From Odontesthes bonariensis (lineage: Eukaryota; Chordata; Actinopteri; Atheriniformes; Atherinopsidae), in NCBI RefSeq assembly GCF_027942865.1, contig NC_134527.1, positions 6,178,976-6,242,975 of the forward strand: a DNA stretch of 64,000 nucleotides, read 5' to 3'. Of this stretch, positions 45,866 to 58,339 are shown piece after piece; the stretch's first letter is position 1, and each line of letters starts with the position of its first letter. Both the position numbers and the translations under genes were made by a program. The notes beneath the pieces are model-generated. The model did not search any database. It worked only from the letters and a program-made list of their open reading frames with translations, and was not told the DNA's origin.

Positions 45866-48800
45866 TTACATATAGTCCAGAATTTCTGTCTCCATCTCAT
45901 TTTCACTTCCCTCCGACGGCTGAAATTCATCTTCCTCCTCCTCCTCCTCATCCTCATCATCCTCAGAGTCTACATCCACGTTTCTCTCTGGGGATTTTGA
46001 ACTCAAGCCCTTGCGTCGTCTTTTTTGGGGAACTTCGGGCATTGCTAAAGAAGAGAGAGAAAATGAATTCACAAAGAAAGCAACTCGTTTACATAAAAGA
46101 GGTCATCGTTCTGTCCCCTTCATTGTTTAACTCTTTCAACTGGCAAAAAGAAAGCGTGTCTCCTCCATTTCTCCAGCTTTTCTGTTGACATGCTCGGCTG
46201 AAGTGTGATGAAAAATCAGAGGTAGAGTTACTTAGCTTAAAGGGATAGTTCGCCTCTTTTGAGTTCCAGCCTCGTTTTGGCGTTGATGAAGGTAGTCCGG
46301 CTAGTTGGCTGAGGCCACAAAAATAAAACTTTTTGCTTCTCAAAACAATATGCGTTCAAAAGAGTAATACATTTGCATCACAAAATCGTTCTCCAGAAAA
46401 AGTCAGACCTCACAATCGCTTGGCCCTATTTTCTCTCCCTTCATATCAATGCGTGCAGCCACCTGCCGACAGCCGCACCTGTTACAGTGTTTACTGCTTG
46501 GTCTGCACTTCAGTCTGCACGGTCTACACAGCAGGCAGTGATACGAAGGGAGAGAAAATAGCGCCAAGCGATTGTGAGGTCTGACTTTTTCTGGAGAACG
46601 ATTTTGTGATGCAAATGTATTACTCTTTTGAACGCATATTGTTTTGAGAAGCAAAACGTTTTATTTTTGTGGCCCCAGCCAACTAGCCGGACTACCTTCA
46701 TCAACACCAAAACGAGGCTGGAACTCGGCTCACAGGATGCAGCAGGGGGTAAGAAAATTTAATAAATGATATTGCTGATATGGGATGTCATACAGCTTCA
46801 TGTCAAAAGAGGCGAACTATCCCTTTAAAGCGACTGAATAGAAAGGAATTATGGATACGTGACACATATTCAAGTCCCTTAAAGTCTACTGTTACACAAA
46901 AAGGTTGTGATAGACCAGCTCACATACGATTCCACATATACGAGCAACACAAGCAAGACACAATAAGTGACCCTGAATGAGTGTATTTAACATTTTAAAA
47001 GCTGTTTTCCATACCTGGTTTTTGTGCCCGTATGACCTTCTTAATCATGGCAGAGATGATGTCCCTCAGCTTGTCCGTGGTGCCCAGAAGACACCAGCCG
47101 TCGCGCTCATCGCACGTCTGCTCTTTACCGCTGTTCTGCTCCATCACCTCTTTGATGCTGAGACACGCAGTGAAAAAAAGGTTTTAAATAATACAACTTT
47201 TAGGAGATTTATGGCAGCTGGAGACATTACAGGCATCCTTTTAGCGTACCTGTCCACATCCAAATCACAAAGCTGGTAGAACATTTGTCTGTGAGGAGGC
47301 AGCATGCCGTCTCTGAAAATGTAGGATGATTCCTGTGGAGGGGAAATAGCTGCTTTTTATAACCATTATGTAAGTCAAACTGGTGACCAACACCATAAAC
47401 TTCAAATTTGTGACTGTATCAGAACACATGAGATCATCCTTTCTTTCGGAAACCTTAATGCTTATGGAGCTGTAAAAGTTCAAACCAAATAAATAGACTT
47501 GAAGGCACTTGAAACCAATGAGCCTGGCTTTGTCTTCACAAACCTTCAGCTGGTATGTGTGTGCAACTGAATCTCGACTGGTGCTCGGCCCTTCTTGAGT
47601 GGGAATATCCATCACACTCGCAGGCTGGGGACCTGAAAGAAAGAAAACAACCACCAGGTCGACATGTTCATGTACGTTGGGAGAGCAGCAGGACAGTGAA
47701 TAGAGCTGGACTTGGCCTTCATTTAATGGCTCCCAGTCTGTCTCACCTGATCTGATGTAACAAAGCGATTTTTAAATGGCTGCCACCCACAACCTGGAAA
47801 CTTGCTTTTTGTTCATGAGATGTTTCACAAGCAGGGACTGCACCAACACACTTAACAGGTCTTTAACCTGCACCAACTTTAGCATTTCCACATGAAATTA
47901 GGAAAATAAGCAAAAAATGACTGTTGGTCTGATCAAAACCACATTTTTAAAATGCATGTAAACATATTAGTCTGAGCACAATTGTGCGGGATCTAGCAAA
48001 GACATTAATCCAATATAATGATCGAGGCAAACTGGCTCAACTCAACTGTGCATGCAACCATACAACTGTCATGATGTACAAAGAGAACAGACCCGTCCTT
48101 TTCTTAGAACCAAACATGGACATTTTCCTTGTGAAAAATACCTGCAAAATTTCATATGAATACACAGTTATATTTAAGGAGTACCTGCTTTGTTGAGCAT
48201 GATTGGCAGGCTGTAATTAAGGGCGCTCCTCTTGGCTTTCACTGGTAGATTGGATAGTGAATAGCCTAAAAGAAAGGGGGGAAACCAGATAAAACCAGTC
48301 GATAAAACGAGTCTCGTATGAAAGTGATGATGTTTGATGTAGACACATTTTTTCAGAAAACGTTTTTACCGTGTTTGGTGCTGCAGCGGATCCTGAAATC
48401 CAGCAGCTGGTATTTCTTCGATTCGGCGCTCTTTCGTGGGTCGTAGCCCAACCTCACCCACAGGCTTCTCCAAGGACCCGTTACCTACAAAAGGTATATC
48501 TGATGCTCAAGTTGTGTTTGGTAAACCTAATCCTTTCGGCACTTAAACAACAGAGGATTTGAGCTATTTAAAGTTAGATCATTAATGTCATTGTGATCTT
48601 GTTTTTTTTTTAAACATTTGAGCACCATTTAAGACCTGGCAGCGTTTTTTTTTTTTTTTTTTTAGAAAACGCCGTTTTGGGAACATATGAATGAAGGCTT
48701 GAGGACATGGATATTGTTAAATATCCAGAATGAGTGATACGACCTCTGAATGGACGATAGGCCGCAGCGAGGCCAACATTTTGCACCAGTCAGAGGATGT

Positions 48801-51800
48801 GCTGAGAACAAAGAAAAACATCGTCTCTGTGCAAACCATTTCTCATGCATAAGTGGCAAAATGTCAAAGCTTAAGATCTGTTATAATAATCAACGACCAC
48901 TCAAATGAGTCATTACACAATTGAACTGAATGACTGAATGAGTCATGACCTTGACTAACAGCCGAATTTGAACTGAAATTATGAGATAAACTTTGTACAT
49001 TGGTGGTGCCCCCTAGAGTGAAGTGCAATGGGTAAAGTGTGTACTCTTAAGTAGGGATGCACTGGGCCAGTGCTGATACCACTGTTAAAATAATAATAAT
49101 AATATGGCTAATACCGAGCGTTTTCGTCAATTACTTTCCCTTTAATGCCAGGGAAACCTTATCAGTACAGTATGTATGTACAAATGAAGACAGAAGTGTG
49201 CATTTCCCTTCTTTTCAACAGATTTATAAAGCTGTGGGTGTGTGTACTCTCTTTTATAAATACAACATGAATGTGCATGAACCTGATTTCTCCTGCCATC
49301 TTTACCCATGAACGGCTGGACAACCTCCCCTATTTATTCGTTTGCATATAAAAAAAAAAAAAACAACAACTATTGTTTGTGAAGCAACTAAATAGACATC
49401 AATGAAAGCAACAGCAAAGAATAAGTATAATTTTACCAAATGTAAGATGGGAGACACTTAGTGAAGTAGAGAAAAATAAATCTGTTTTGTTTGTTTTTTT
49501 GGTGGTTGCATTATCTCTTTAAGCTCAGAGAAAATTAAAATGGCTGAGGTAAAAAAGAAATAGCCGAATTATTAGAAACGATTGGCGAAAAAGCACATCA
49601 AGACCCTGCTTCAACACATACAGGCCGAGTATACAGCCTTGGTTGAATAGAATCAGGAGCATGGTATGTTGGTGGTTTACGGAAACAGCCTTTAAAAGTC
49701 TAAAGCGATGAATGAGCCAATTTTGTGCCGGAAAAATCAACTTCGTAAAACACACCATGATGCAAAACTATGACACACAGCTGCCACAGGACAACAACAA
49801 TTAGACAGAGTATATTAAAAAAAATCTAATAAAAAGAAACAAAAACAGAAAATATATATAATGATTATCTTCATGAAATGGAAGCACAAAGAAAAGCAAC
49901 ACCAAGAATGAAAGGAAACGGGGCTCTTGTGGTGTTGTTGCTTGGGCAGTTACTTATGCAACGTTACAGGCATCACATACGGTGACAAATGAATTGATTT
50001 CAGTTCAGTTTGTTTCGTTTTTTTCTGACTGAGATTTCTATTTTAAGTCATTTCTGCTCATTTGTACAAAGCAGCACCTCACAAACTAATTATTAACTTC
50101 TTTGAACTTCAGATTCAAAAGTAACTAAAGTAAAAAGGACAAAAAGACAACATCCATTTTTAACCCTGAACCGTGACCTCCCAGCTCACCATGTAATAGG
50201 CATATACGGCCAGCAGATGCTTCAGTTTTTCAGGGTGGATATTGACGTTGGCCTTGACTCCATTTCGTGACCAGATGGGCCGGGTCTCAAACATCTAGGC
50301 ACAAAAAGGTTGGAGTGAGACATATCCTACGTTATACTGTATAAAGATTAGATAACATAATTTTCCGTTTTTCCAATAGTAAAGATAAGTGTTCATTGCG
50401 ATAGTCTGGCTATAATTAGTTAGCCGAGTAATCTTCCATTCATGATTCTGGCATCAGAAGCTGTGTTGTGCTTAAAATAGGCAGACTGCAGCTGAACAAA
50501 TACCTTTTTCAACTGCTCTTCAGCTCGCCTGTCGATTTCCTTCTGACAGTGTCGAGCCCAGCTAACCTTGGCTGCCTCGAGGCACTCAGTGGGCACAGTG
50601 GGGTCATTAAAACTGACAAATATGGCATTGTGGGGCCGACGAGCACGATTCTGACCAATGAAGTTCTTGCTCGTGGACATCTGGCTACAAACAGAAACAA
50701 GGAGAAATATAAATCTAATCCTGATCAAAGAGAGCTTTTATTTCCAATATTATTGTTTAGAGTAGTAGTAGTAAAAGCTGTGAGGTTGACCTACACAACT
50801 GCTGTCTTTGCCTGGATGTCAGGCCGGTAGAAATAATCAACGGGACTGTCGAGGCGTGAGAAGATGGCAGGGGGGAGGAAGTAAGGCACGGGCTGCTCAA
50901 AGAACGCCTGATTCTCAGTTTTGCGGAGGATGATTTTGTCGTACAGAGACGTGACTTTTCCACCCTCTGACTGCACAGCGAGGTACTGAAAGTCTGCCAG
51001 ACCTGCAAAGGACATTTTCAGAAACCAGCTTTGTTAATTTCCTTTCCATATCAGTCTATTCACGAGTCCAATTCTAAAAAAAAAGAGTTAATTCAAAATG
51101 AAAATAAACACAGAAAGCAACGATTTGCAATTCTCTGTTCTGTGGTCAGACGAATCAAAATTTGAAATTCTTTTTGGAAATCGTAGACCTCAAGACTAAA
51201 GAGGAGAGGGACCAAATGGCTTGTTATCGAAATTCTGCATCTCCGATGGTATGGGGTTGCATTGGCACCTATGAAACCGCTTATTTTCACATCTGGAAAG
51301 GCCCCATCAATGCTGGAAGAAATCCTCAGAGTTTAGAGCAACATATGCTCCCATCCAGGTTATGTTTTTTTCAGGGAAGGCCTTGAATATTTCAGCAGGG
51401 CAATGCTAACCCACATGCTGCATGTATTACAACAGCATGTGTTTGTAGTAGGAGAGAGACCAGGTGCTGGACTGACCTGCCTGCAGTCCAGAGTCGACCT
51501 TTCACCACATGGAAACATTTGGAGCAAACAATGGCTGTGTTCGAAAACCGCGTACTTCTCCTACTTCTCCTACTAGTCATACTAACTTTTAGAGTATGCG
51601 AGAAGTTCCCGGATGCATACTAGATTCGCCGAAATGTTGGGTATGCATCATGAGGTTACTACTCATACTCAAGCTACCCAAGATGCAACGTAACGTGACG
51701 TCGCCGTTCGTCATTTCCTGTCAAAACGGCAGTTTCAAGCTAGCTACAACGAGGGTAGGTTCACTTCCTGTTTTCAAAACAAAAGCACCAATTGTATCGT

Positions 51801-54800
51801 AATGGCTTTCCCTATGATAAAAGGCAACGGGTATTTTATTTTGTGAGAATAACCGGAAGTGCGTCGCTCACTGCGGCTAGCTTTAGTAGCGCCGAATTCG
51901 TCGGAACAAAATTGTAAATAGCCGGTATTTTGTCAGGTTTTCAACACGTTGGGGATCTAAACGACTACTTTCTCACCTGAAAATGTTTCAAATGTTGCTA
52001 AAGTTTACAGAGTTTAGAGCTTAAGTGAAATCAGCTTGCTGATTTAAACTCTAGCGAAATGCATTGTGGGTAAACGCTCTGCATACTGGAGACAATAATG
52101 CAAAGAAGGATTTTGCATAAAATCAAGAGAATTATGGACAACCCTGAACATCCTCTCCATGAGACTGTTATCGGAAAACAGAGTCTCTTCAGTCAAAGGC
52201 TTCTTCAGTTTGGATGCAAAACGGACCGCTACAGGAAATCTTTCCTGCCCACAGCCATCAGCATCTATAATAACTCCTTGATTTAATTGAGCTACATCAA
52301 CATTTAATTTCCCTCTGGGATAAATAAAGTATTTTTGAATTTGAATTGAATTTGAATACTGTCTGATCGATCAGTACGCAGTATGCAGAATGGAAGTATG
52401 CAGTTTACAAGTATGTAGTATGTAGTACGCGGTTTTGAACACAGCCAATGTCTCACTTCCAGTAATTGATATTTTTTCTTTTCTGAATGAAATATTGGCT
52501 TAAAAGATTTGCAAATGACTGCTTCAGTTTTTATTTACATTTTAAGAAGCTTTTTTAAAAGCCGTAACTGTATTCAATTAGCAGAAGATTAAAATTACGC
52601 CGGTGCAGTTCAGTCCAGAACTCAAGAGAACAGAATGAAAAAAATCTGCCAACACTTGTTTCTAAGTAGGGACAGAAAAAGAATTTTCAAACCTAGGAAT
52701 TTGTACGTTGTTCCTATGACTCCGACTATATCCATTTGGATCTCAACATCCTTGGGGTCTTTTTTTCGCACCCGTCGTCGCACTCTGAGGAGGAGGTTGC
52801 TTGACGGGAAGCGGTTCCCACACACAGAGTGACAGAAAGGGTCCTGAGGTCGGAAACGCAGCTCAAGGCGCCTGTTGGGGTCTGCAAACGTCTGTGGGAT
52901 CAATGAAAAATGCAGCCAGCTATGAGACGAGTACAGTGTAGACAGAACAGTGAGACCAAAATTCGAAGAAAACTATTCTAACTATCATTAAATGAGCATG
53001 CTGGTAATCCGATCAAACCAATTGTCGTGAGCTTTTTAATAGTGCACGTGCTTTCTGCCACTGAAAACCGTCAATTTAAATAAATCAGTGTCTAAAAAGA
53101 AAGAAAACGCAGACTTTGAAGTTACTTGGGGCTTATATTGGTGGTTAGGACCCTTTCTTTGCCAGATAGCAACAATACAACAATGATATATGAAGTTATA
53201 AAAAAAATGATTGTGAACTATATGATGAAGAAAATCATAATAAATCAATGTAAATTCAATATTAATAGGTGTCTGTTCTTTGGTCTATAACACACAGCAT
53301 CCATTTTACAGAGGTGGAAATAGTACTGAAAATACTAAAAAGTACCGTTACATTGCTTAAATTGAACTCAATTACAAGTAAAAGTACAAGTGTTAAAAAA
53401 AATACTTAAGTAAAAGTACAAAGTACTTGAGTACTCCAGTACTAGACTACAATTCACACAGGCTCACCAGAACTGGAAAATAGAGGATAAGAAAAACGTT
53501 TCCTCAAAATTAAAGCAAAATAACTGAAAATTAACATTTAATGCCTTTCCTTTTAGGCAAGATTAATGTACGTACGCTCTATACGCACGTTCTATACGTT
53601 CTATAAATATTCTAAATATTCTATAAATATGTCAAAGACAGTAAAAATGCCTTGTTGATGTGAGAGGTCAGAGGAGAATGGGCAGACTGGTTCCAGATGA
53701 TAGGAAGCATTACATTACATTACATTACATTACGGTCATTCTGCAGACGCTTTTATCCAAAGCGACTTACAATAAGTGTGTTCCACATCGGTAGGCAAAA
53801 GAGCTTCAGGTCACAAGAAATCATAAGTGCATTTCCTTCCAAAACCAAACAGCTAAGAGCATAACTAGTGCTAGAGTAAGTGCAGTAAGTTAGGTCCCTA
53901 GACATATGGGAAGACAATTTAGAAAACATAGACAATTTAGGAAATTGTCTTTGTTTTCTAAGCAGAGGTGGAAAGAGTACTGAAAAGATGTTCTCATATT
54001 TGTACAAAGTACTCTTCTCAAAAAGTACTCAAGAGTATTAATAACTTTTTAACTGATGGATGTTTTATTGCATCGTTAATAGCAGACATTTGATTTGATT
54101 CACCTGCATGAAATATCCAGCCCTGCCGATCCCTGGTCTCGTGCTATATGTTAACAGAGAGCTGGTACTCTAGTACTAGACTACAATTCACACTGTGTTG
54201 CAGCAGCGGAGTTGGTCTTTCCTTACATTACGTCTTAGATTAATTGGCCCGGGCGCGAACTGACGCCCAATAAGGATTTGCATTGGAAAAAAATAAATAA
54301 ATAGGACGGTTTGAATATTAATTCAAATTGTGGGCGTACTCAGTAGCGACTTTTGCTTTTAAAAGCAGCGAAGTAGATTACATGGTGTAAATTGTACTCA
54401 AGTATGAGTAAAATTGCACACTTGAAAAAAAATACTCAAGTACCCAAATTACATTAATCTACTTAATTACAGTAACGTGAGTATTTGTAATTCGTTACTT
54501 CCACCCCTGCCATTTTATACCAAATCAATCATCGGTCCGATTCCATTAACATTCACTTGTTTTTCATTCACTCGTTTGGATTCACTCTTTCTTTTAACCT
54601 TATTTCTAAACCAACAAACAGGAAAAACGTTGATTAGACAAAACATGACATAACCATATTATTTCACAATTTGCATTTTCCATGATATCCCAACTTTCTC
54701 TGATCTGTGGTTGTAGCAGCTGAATATGTTCACTTCTTCTCAGCTTGCCAGTTTTTGTCAATGGGTATTCTGCAGAGTACATTCTATTTGTTGTAATATC

Positions 54801-55396
54801 TTATATATATATATATATATATATATAAGATGTTTCAAGAATATTCGTGCAAAACGGCTGTGTGTACGTTTTCTTATAAAATGCAACGTTTTATTTTGAA
54901 TGAACACCAAAACTATTCAGCTTAGAGTTTTTTCATTTTATCATGTTAGAAAATTACAAATTTTGTCTCAGTTTGTATTCATAAACAACTATATTTAATA
55001 TCAGTGGCAGCTACTGCAAGCTAATCTAAAATAACAACAATAATAATACATTTCTAAAAAATGTTAAAAAGAAAACAAACAAACACTGCAGCGTGTAACC
55101 TTCACGTTGCCTGTTGCGTCATCACGTAACCGACACGCAATTCTAAGAAGATAGAAGGTCCAGCAGCTTACTTTGGTTACTGCTTGTTCACCACCCAAAG
55201 TCTCCAGCATCTTGTCCACGCTTTTGATAACCGCCGGATACTCCACACACACCAGTTTCTTGTCCCGCAGCCTCACCGAGGACGAGCTTCCCGGCGTAGC
55301 ATCTTCACTCTGAGAGGAGAGACTCAGCTCTCTCAGAGTAAAATCCAGACTCACCTCGCTGGGTTCTGCCACATCCAATCCTTCAAGCTCCATCAT
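45866..55396 (-). CDS. gtf3c5: General transcription factor IIIC subunit 5 (TFIIIC63), 11 coding exons
   Basis: Subunit of TFIIIC, which binds internal promoters of tRNA genes and recruits TFIIIB for RNA polymerase III. Coding exons: 55396-55172, 52891-52693, 51002-50812, 50680-50504, 50294-50190, 48484-48370, 48265-48185, 47632-47544, 47332-47250, 47157-47015, 46044-45866. Total 1587 nt, 528 aa (human 519). Diagnostic blocks: LVCVEYPAVIKSVDKMLETL, NRARRPHNAIFVSF, RPIWSRNGVKANVNIHPEKL, TGPWRSLWVRLGYDPRK, DERDGWCL, and an acidic tail SEDDEDEEEEEEDEFQPSEG ending SENEMETEILDYM. The start is ATG-ATG at 55396; the frame upstream begins only at TTG. The exon 3 donor is uncertain: the obvious GT after it would include an in-frame TAG, and a GC donor (CAG|GCAAAG) fits the protein best. 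Confidence 0.92.
46241..46824. mobile_element. TTAA-flanked palindromic element in gtf3c5 intron 10
   Basis: Ends AGGGATAGTTCGCCTCTTTTGA and its inverse, each bordered by TTAA (46237-46240 and 46825-46828). The arms are such good inverted repeats that both strands carry an open frame with the same beginning (MLLKTICVQKSNTFASQNRS at 46333 plus and 46654 minus). It is the same family as 19779-21200. No transposase. Confidence 0.9.
51533..52447. mobile_element. Terminal-inverted-repeat element inserted in the Tc1-like relic
   Basis: Left end TGGCTGTGTTCGAAAACCGC (51533) and right end GCGGTTTTGAACACAGCCA (52447) are inverted repeats about 20 bp long. They are followed internally by repeated 'agtatg/catact' words near both ends. 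The trinucleotide AAT overlaps both borders and may be the target duplication. It contains a LINE 3' fragment (52089-52362). Confidence 0.8.
52089..52362 (+). mobile_element. LINE 3' fragment nested in the 51.5-52.4 kb element
   Basis: The plus-strand frame 52098-52286 (MQRRILHKIKRIMDNPEHPL ... SIYNNSLI) is 97% identical to the C-terminus of the minus-strand LINE at 57634-58335. Both end with 'aaataaagtatttttgaatt'. TACTG appears on both sides and may be part of a target duplication. Confidence 0.85.
53309..54509. mobile_element. hAT-type element in gtf3c5 intron 1
   Basis: Left end CAGAGGTGGAAA and right end TTCCACCCCTG are inverted repeats, flanked by a perfect 8-bp duplication CCATTTTA (53301-53308 and 54510-54517), the signature of hAT transposition. 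The interior has the repeated 'aagtact/agtactt' words of this common fish family. A second internal copy of the left end occurs at about 53965, and another repeat lies at 53705-53955. Confidence 0.88.
53705..53955. repeat. Dispersed fish repeat inside the hAT element
   Basis: The (CATTA)n run followed by 'cagacgcttttatccaaagc' and gacttacaa is the tail of a very widespread fish interspersed repeat, here in inverse orientation. It separates two hAT-end sequences. Confidence 0.65.
54803..54827 (+). repeat. (TA)n microsatellite
   Basis: Simple dinucleotide run in gtf3c5 intron 1. Confidence 0.9.
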
Positions 55397-55419
55397 TAAA
55401 AAGCGTAATATCAAGTCCT

Positions 55420-57630
55420 ACATTTAAAGCTCAGGAGATGTACAAGTTCACTGTCAACACAGTCGGAAATCCCGCGGGATGTATGTGGTGTGAATTTGTC
55501 CAAACGCTAAATGACTCCGACCGGAAACGTTCGTGCGCACATAAGGTTCCGCGCGTATTCCTTGAAATTAAAAAATGCCTTTCTATACCAAACGTAACAG
55601 GGATTTATTGGTCCGTGTGAAACTAGAAATATAGTTTAGATTAAACGTTACTACAAATGATGTATCGATACCCTGTCATACGTGTTTCTTGATTTTTTTC
55701 CCCCCTAATATTTCTTTTTTTGATGGAATTTATGTGACAACAAAAAAAACATTCGCATCTTTTTTCCAATTTCCCTTATTTTAAGATGCTAAAAATCACA
55801 TATCTTGTCTTTTTATTCGCATTTAATTTTTCACCTGAGCCTGTCGAGTAACTAATAAATTATTTACTCCTGCGGTGCAGCTTTTGGCCACATGATGGCA
55901 GTGTATAACCAAACAGCATCAAAGTTACACAACACATGCCCACTTGAAAGATATGACGATGAGCATATTCTTTGTTCATATTGAACATCTGGCGATTCAG
56001 CCCCTGGTAAAAGTACTTTTCCAATAATCCTAGAAATCCAGTGTTGTCAGAGGTACTGGGTATAGAAGATTTGTTGGCTGTCCCACCCTGGAACAGTCAA
56101 CAGATCGTGTCATCCCCTCAGGAAAGAAAGACATCTATGCAGTTGTCTGTGTTTACAGAGTAATTTAATACGCTCTTGTATAACTGTCCGATGTGACAAT
56201 GTTTGCTTTTGTTCAAGTTTGTCTTCTTTTCCCAGGCCTTTACGAGGTACAAGTCTTAACATAATTTTTAGCAGGGATCATTTAACCATCCTATCATCAC
56301 TTTTTCTTATATTGTTATGTTCTAATTTTCCAAAAAAGTAAACCAATGCAAAGTTTGTTGAACTTTTGTTCAAAAGTGCTTTATGTATTTATGTAAAAGC
56401 AGTTGTGGTAGAAAAATGACTGCAGGTCATTTAATGATATACGGTTTTGCTGCTGGATGTTGGATGAGTGATGAATCTGTTGGTTACACTGAGTAGTTCC
56501 AGTGTGAAGACAGTTCTGGGGCATGTTAAACAAGTCTCGGATCGAGCACGCTGATTTCTCATTTGATTCTGTGACAGACAATACATCTCTTTGACTTATG
56601 ACATTGTATCTTATTAGAGCAGCAGAGCCTGTAAGAAATAGCATTATTGACGTCTTAATATTTGTAATACATAGCCATTATTAGTTTATTTTCCATCTGT
56701 GACAAATAAATTCAAATGTGAGATGAGTAAAGGGACTGCAACTTGCAGCAAGGTCGCAATGAATGTAATAAAACTCTATGTTTTGTGTGCGGGATATACA
56801 GAAGGTGACAAAACAAAGACACTAAACCATGACTGACAATCTGTTTCGTGCTGTGGTGAAGATTTGGTCGATCTTTCTGTCCTTTCTCTTTTGCTCTGGG
56901 GGCCCACTTCCATCGGGCATTCCTTCAGCTTTTGCTGCTATCTCAGCTGAGGGCCTGTCCACTCCTCCCTGTCTCGCTGCTGGCCTGTTCCAGCCGTTAC
57001 AGTGTGGGGAGAGCCTGATAAGATTATCAGGCCACCGCCCGGCTCGCTCTACAAGAGCCTGCTGCCCAAAGATTTCAAGGCCCCCCTCCTCTTCCACTCA
57101 TTTTGACTTTTAACTAGTCATATCCCCTTTCCTGACAACCCCTCTTGGCAGCTGTCTGTTTATCAGTTGGAAAGGAAATCTGTATGTATAGTCATATTTG
57201 TGTGCGTGACGTGGACTTTGAGGCACAACTACAGACGCCACTCATTTCTTTGTACGCAAATAGTGTGATTATCATCAGTGGTCTCCGTCACTGCACTCAT
57301 GCAGCCTAGCGTGTTCAACTACTGGCTTTGATATTTCTTACACCTAAGACACAACTACACAAACGACAACATTTTAATGACTTGGAGATCTAAAAGTGCT
57401 TAAAATACCTAGAGCACAATTTTGCCTTGAAAGTGCCCGTGTGACAGGTTGAATAAAAGGTACATGAGTCATGTTGCATGCTGGGAAAGAGGCGCCATCT
57501 TGTAAGGATTGCTCACTGGTTACCTTTGCCTGCTGTCATCGTTGCAGGGTTAGTTTTTGTTTTTGTTTGGCTAATAGTCTTCAGAAAGAAAAGAAGGAGA
57601 GAAGAATGACCATATCAGAAGAAACTGAAT
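55420..57630. other. Upstream of gtf3c5; no gene recognised
   Basis: The first 150 bp contain the presumed gtf3c5 promoter (cgcgcgt and cccgcggg words, no TATA). The rest is AT-rich, apart from a moderately GC-rich island at about 56830-57115. That island holds open frames on both strands but no protein family I recognise; it may be regulatory. Confidence 0.5.
57014..57031. promoter_or_regulatory. Paired inverted GATA sites
   Basis: CCTGATAA-GA-TTATCAGG is a near-perfect palindrome of two GATA sites facing each other, inside a local GC-rich island. It is a sequence match only; function as an enhancer is inferred. Confidence 0.4.
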
Positions 57631-57633
57631 TGT

Positions 57634-58335
57634 TTAATTCAATTCAATTCAATTCAATTCAAAAATACTTTATTTATCCCAGAGGGAAATTAAATGTTGA
57701 TGTAACTCAATTAAATCAAGGAGTTATTATAGATGCTGATGGCTGTGGGCAGGAAAGATTTCCTGTAGCGGTCCGTTTTGCATCCAAACTGAAGAAGCCT
57801 TTGACTGAAGAGACTCTGTTTTCTGATAACAGTCTCATGGAGAGGATGTTCAGGGTTGTCCATAATTCTCTTGATTTTATGCACAATCCTTCTTTGCATT
57901 ATTGTCTCCAGAGGTTCCACAGTCGTCCCCAGAACAGAACCAGCCTTCTTTATCAGGTTGTTGAGTCTTTTTAGGCCCCTGGTTCTGATGCTGCTGCCCC
58001 AACAGATGACGCAAGAGGAAATGACGCTCTCAACAACAGACTTGTAGAAGATCTGCAACATCTTGTTGCAAACCTTGAAGGACCTTAGCTTCCTCAAGAA
58101 GTACAGTCTGCTCTGTCCTTTCTTGACTTTCTTCACTGTTGTGTCTCCAGTCCAGTCTGTTGTCCAGATGAACACCAAGGTATTTATATTCCTCAACCAC
58201 CTCCACTTCTTCTCCCATGATGGAAACAGGGTTTGATCTGACCCTGTTTCTCCTGAAATCTACAATCATCTCCTTTGTTTTGTTAACATTCAAGATGAGA
58301 TGATTGTTCCCACACCATGCAAATGTAAATGCAAG
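57634..58335 (-). mobile_element. 5'-truncated L2/CR1-like LINE
   Basis: Minus-strand frames 58293-58030 (NVNKTKEMIVDFRRN, YKYLGVHLDNRLDW) and 58196-57711 (SRLYFLRKLRSF, SVISSCVICWGSS, NNLIKKAGSVLG) are one reverse-transcriptase C-terminus split by a frameshift. The 3' end is a (TTGAA)n repeat, seen at 57636-57661 on the plus strand. It is the same family as 52089-52362. Confidence 0.88.
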
Positions 58336-58339
58336 TTCT

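Larger units (their letters stand above)
51060..52600 (+). mobile_element. Tc1-like element relic in gtf3c5 intron 2
   Basis: Plus-strand fragments read LWSDESKFEILFGN and MVWGCIGTYETAYFH; QQGN.NPHAACITTA corresponds to the catalytic-aspartate region of a common fish Tc1-like family. The family's terminal part (agatttgcaaatga...tttttatttacatttta) appears at 52500-52545, after an inserted element at about 51533-52447. The catalytic frame is broken. Confidence 0.65.

Noticed and set aside
46333-46654. Two opposite-strand frames with the same N-terminus
   Set aside because: Mirror image created by the palindromic transposon, not paired genes.
56829-57113. Overlapping 91- and 94-codon frames on both strands
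   Set aside because: No homology or splice context; a GC-rich patch gives open frames by chance.
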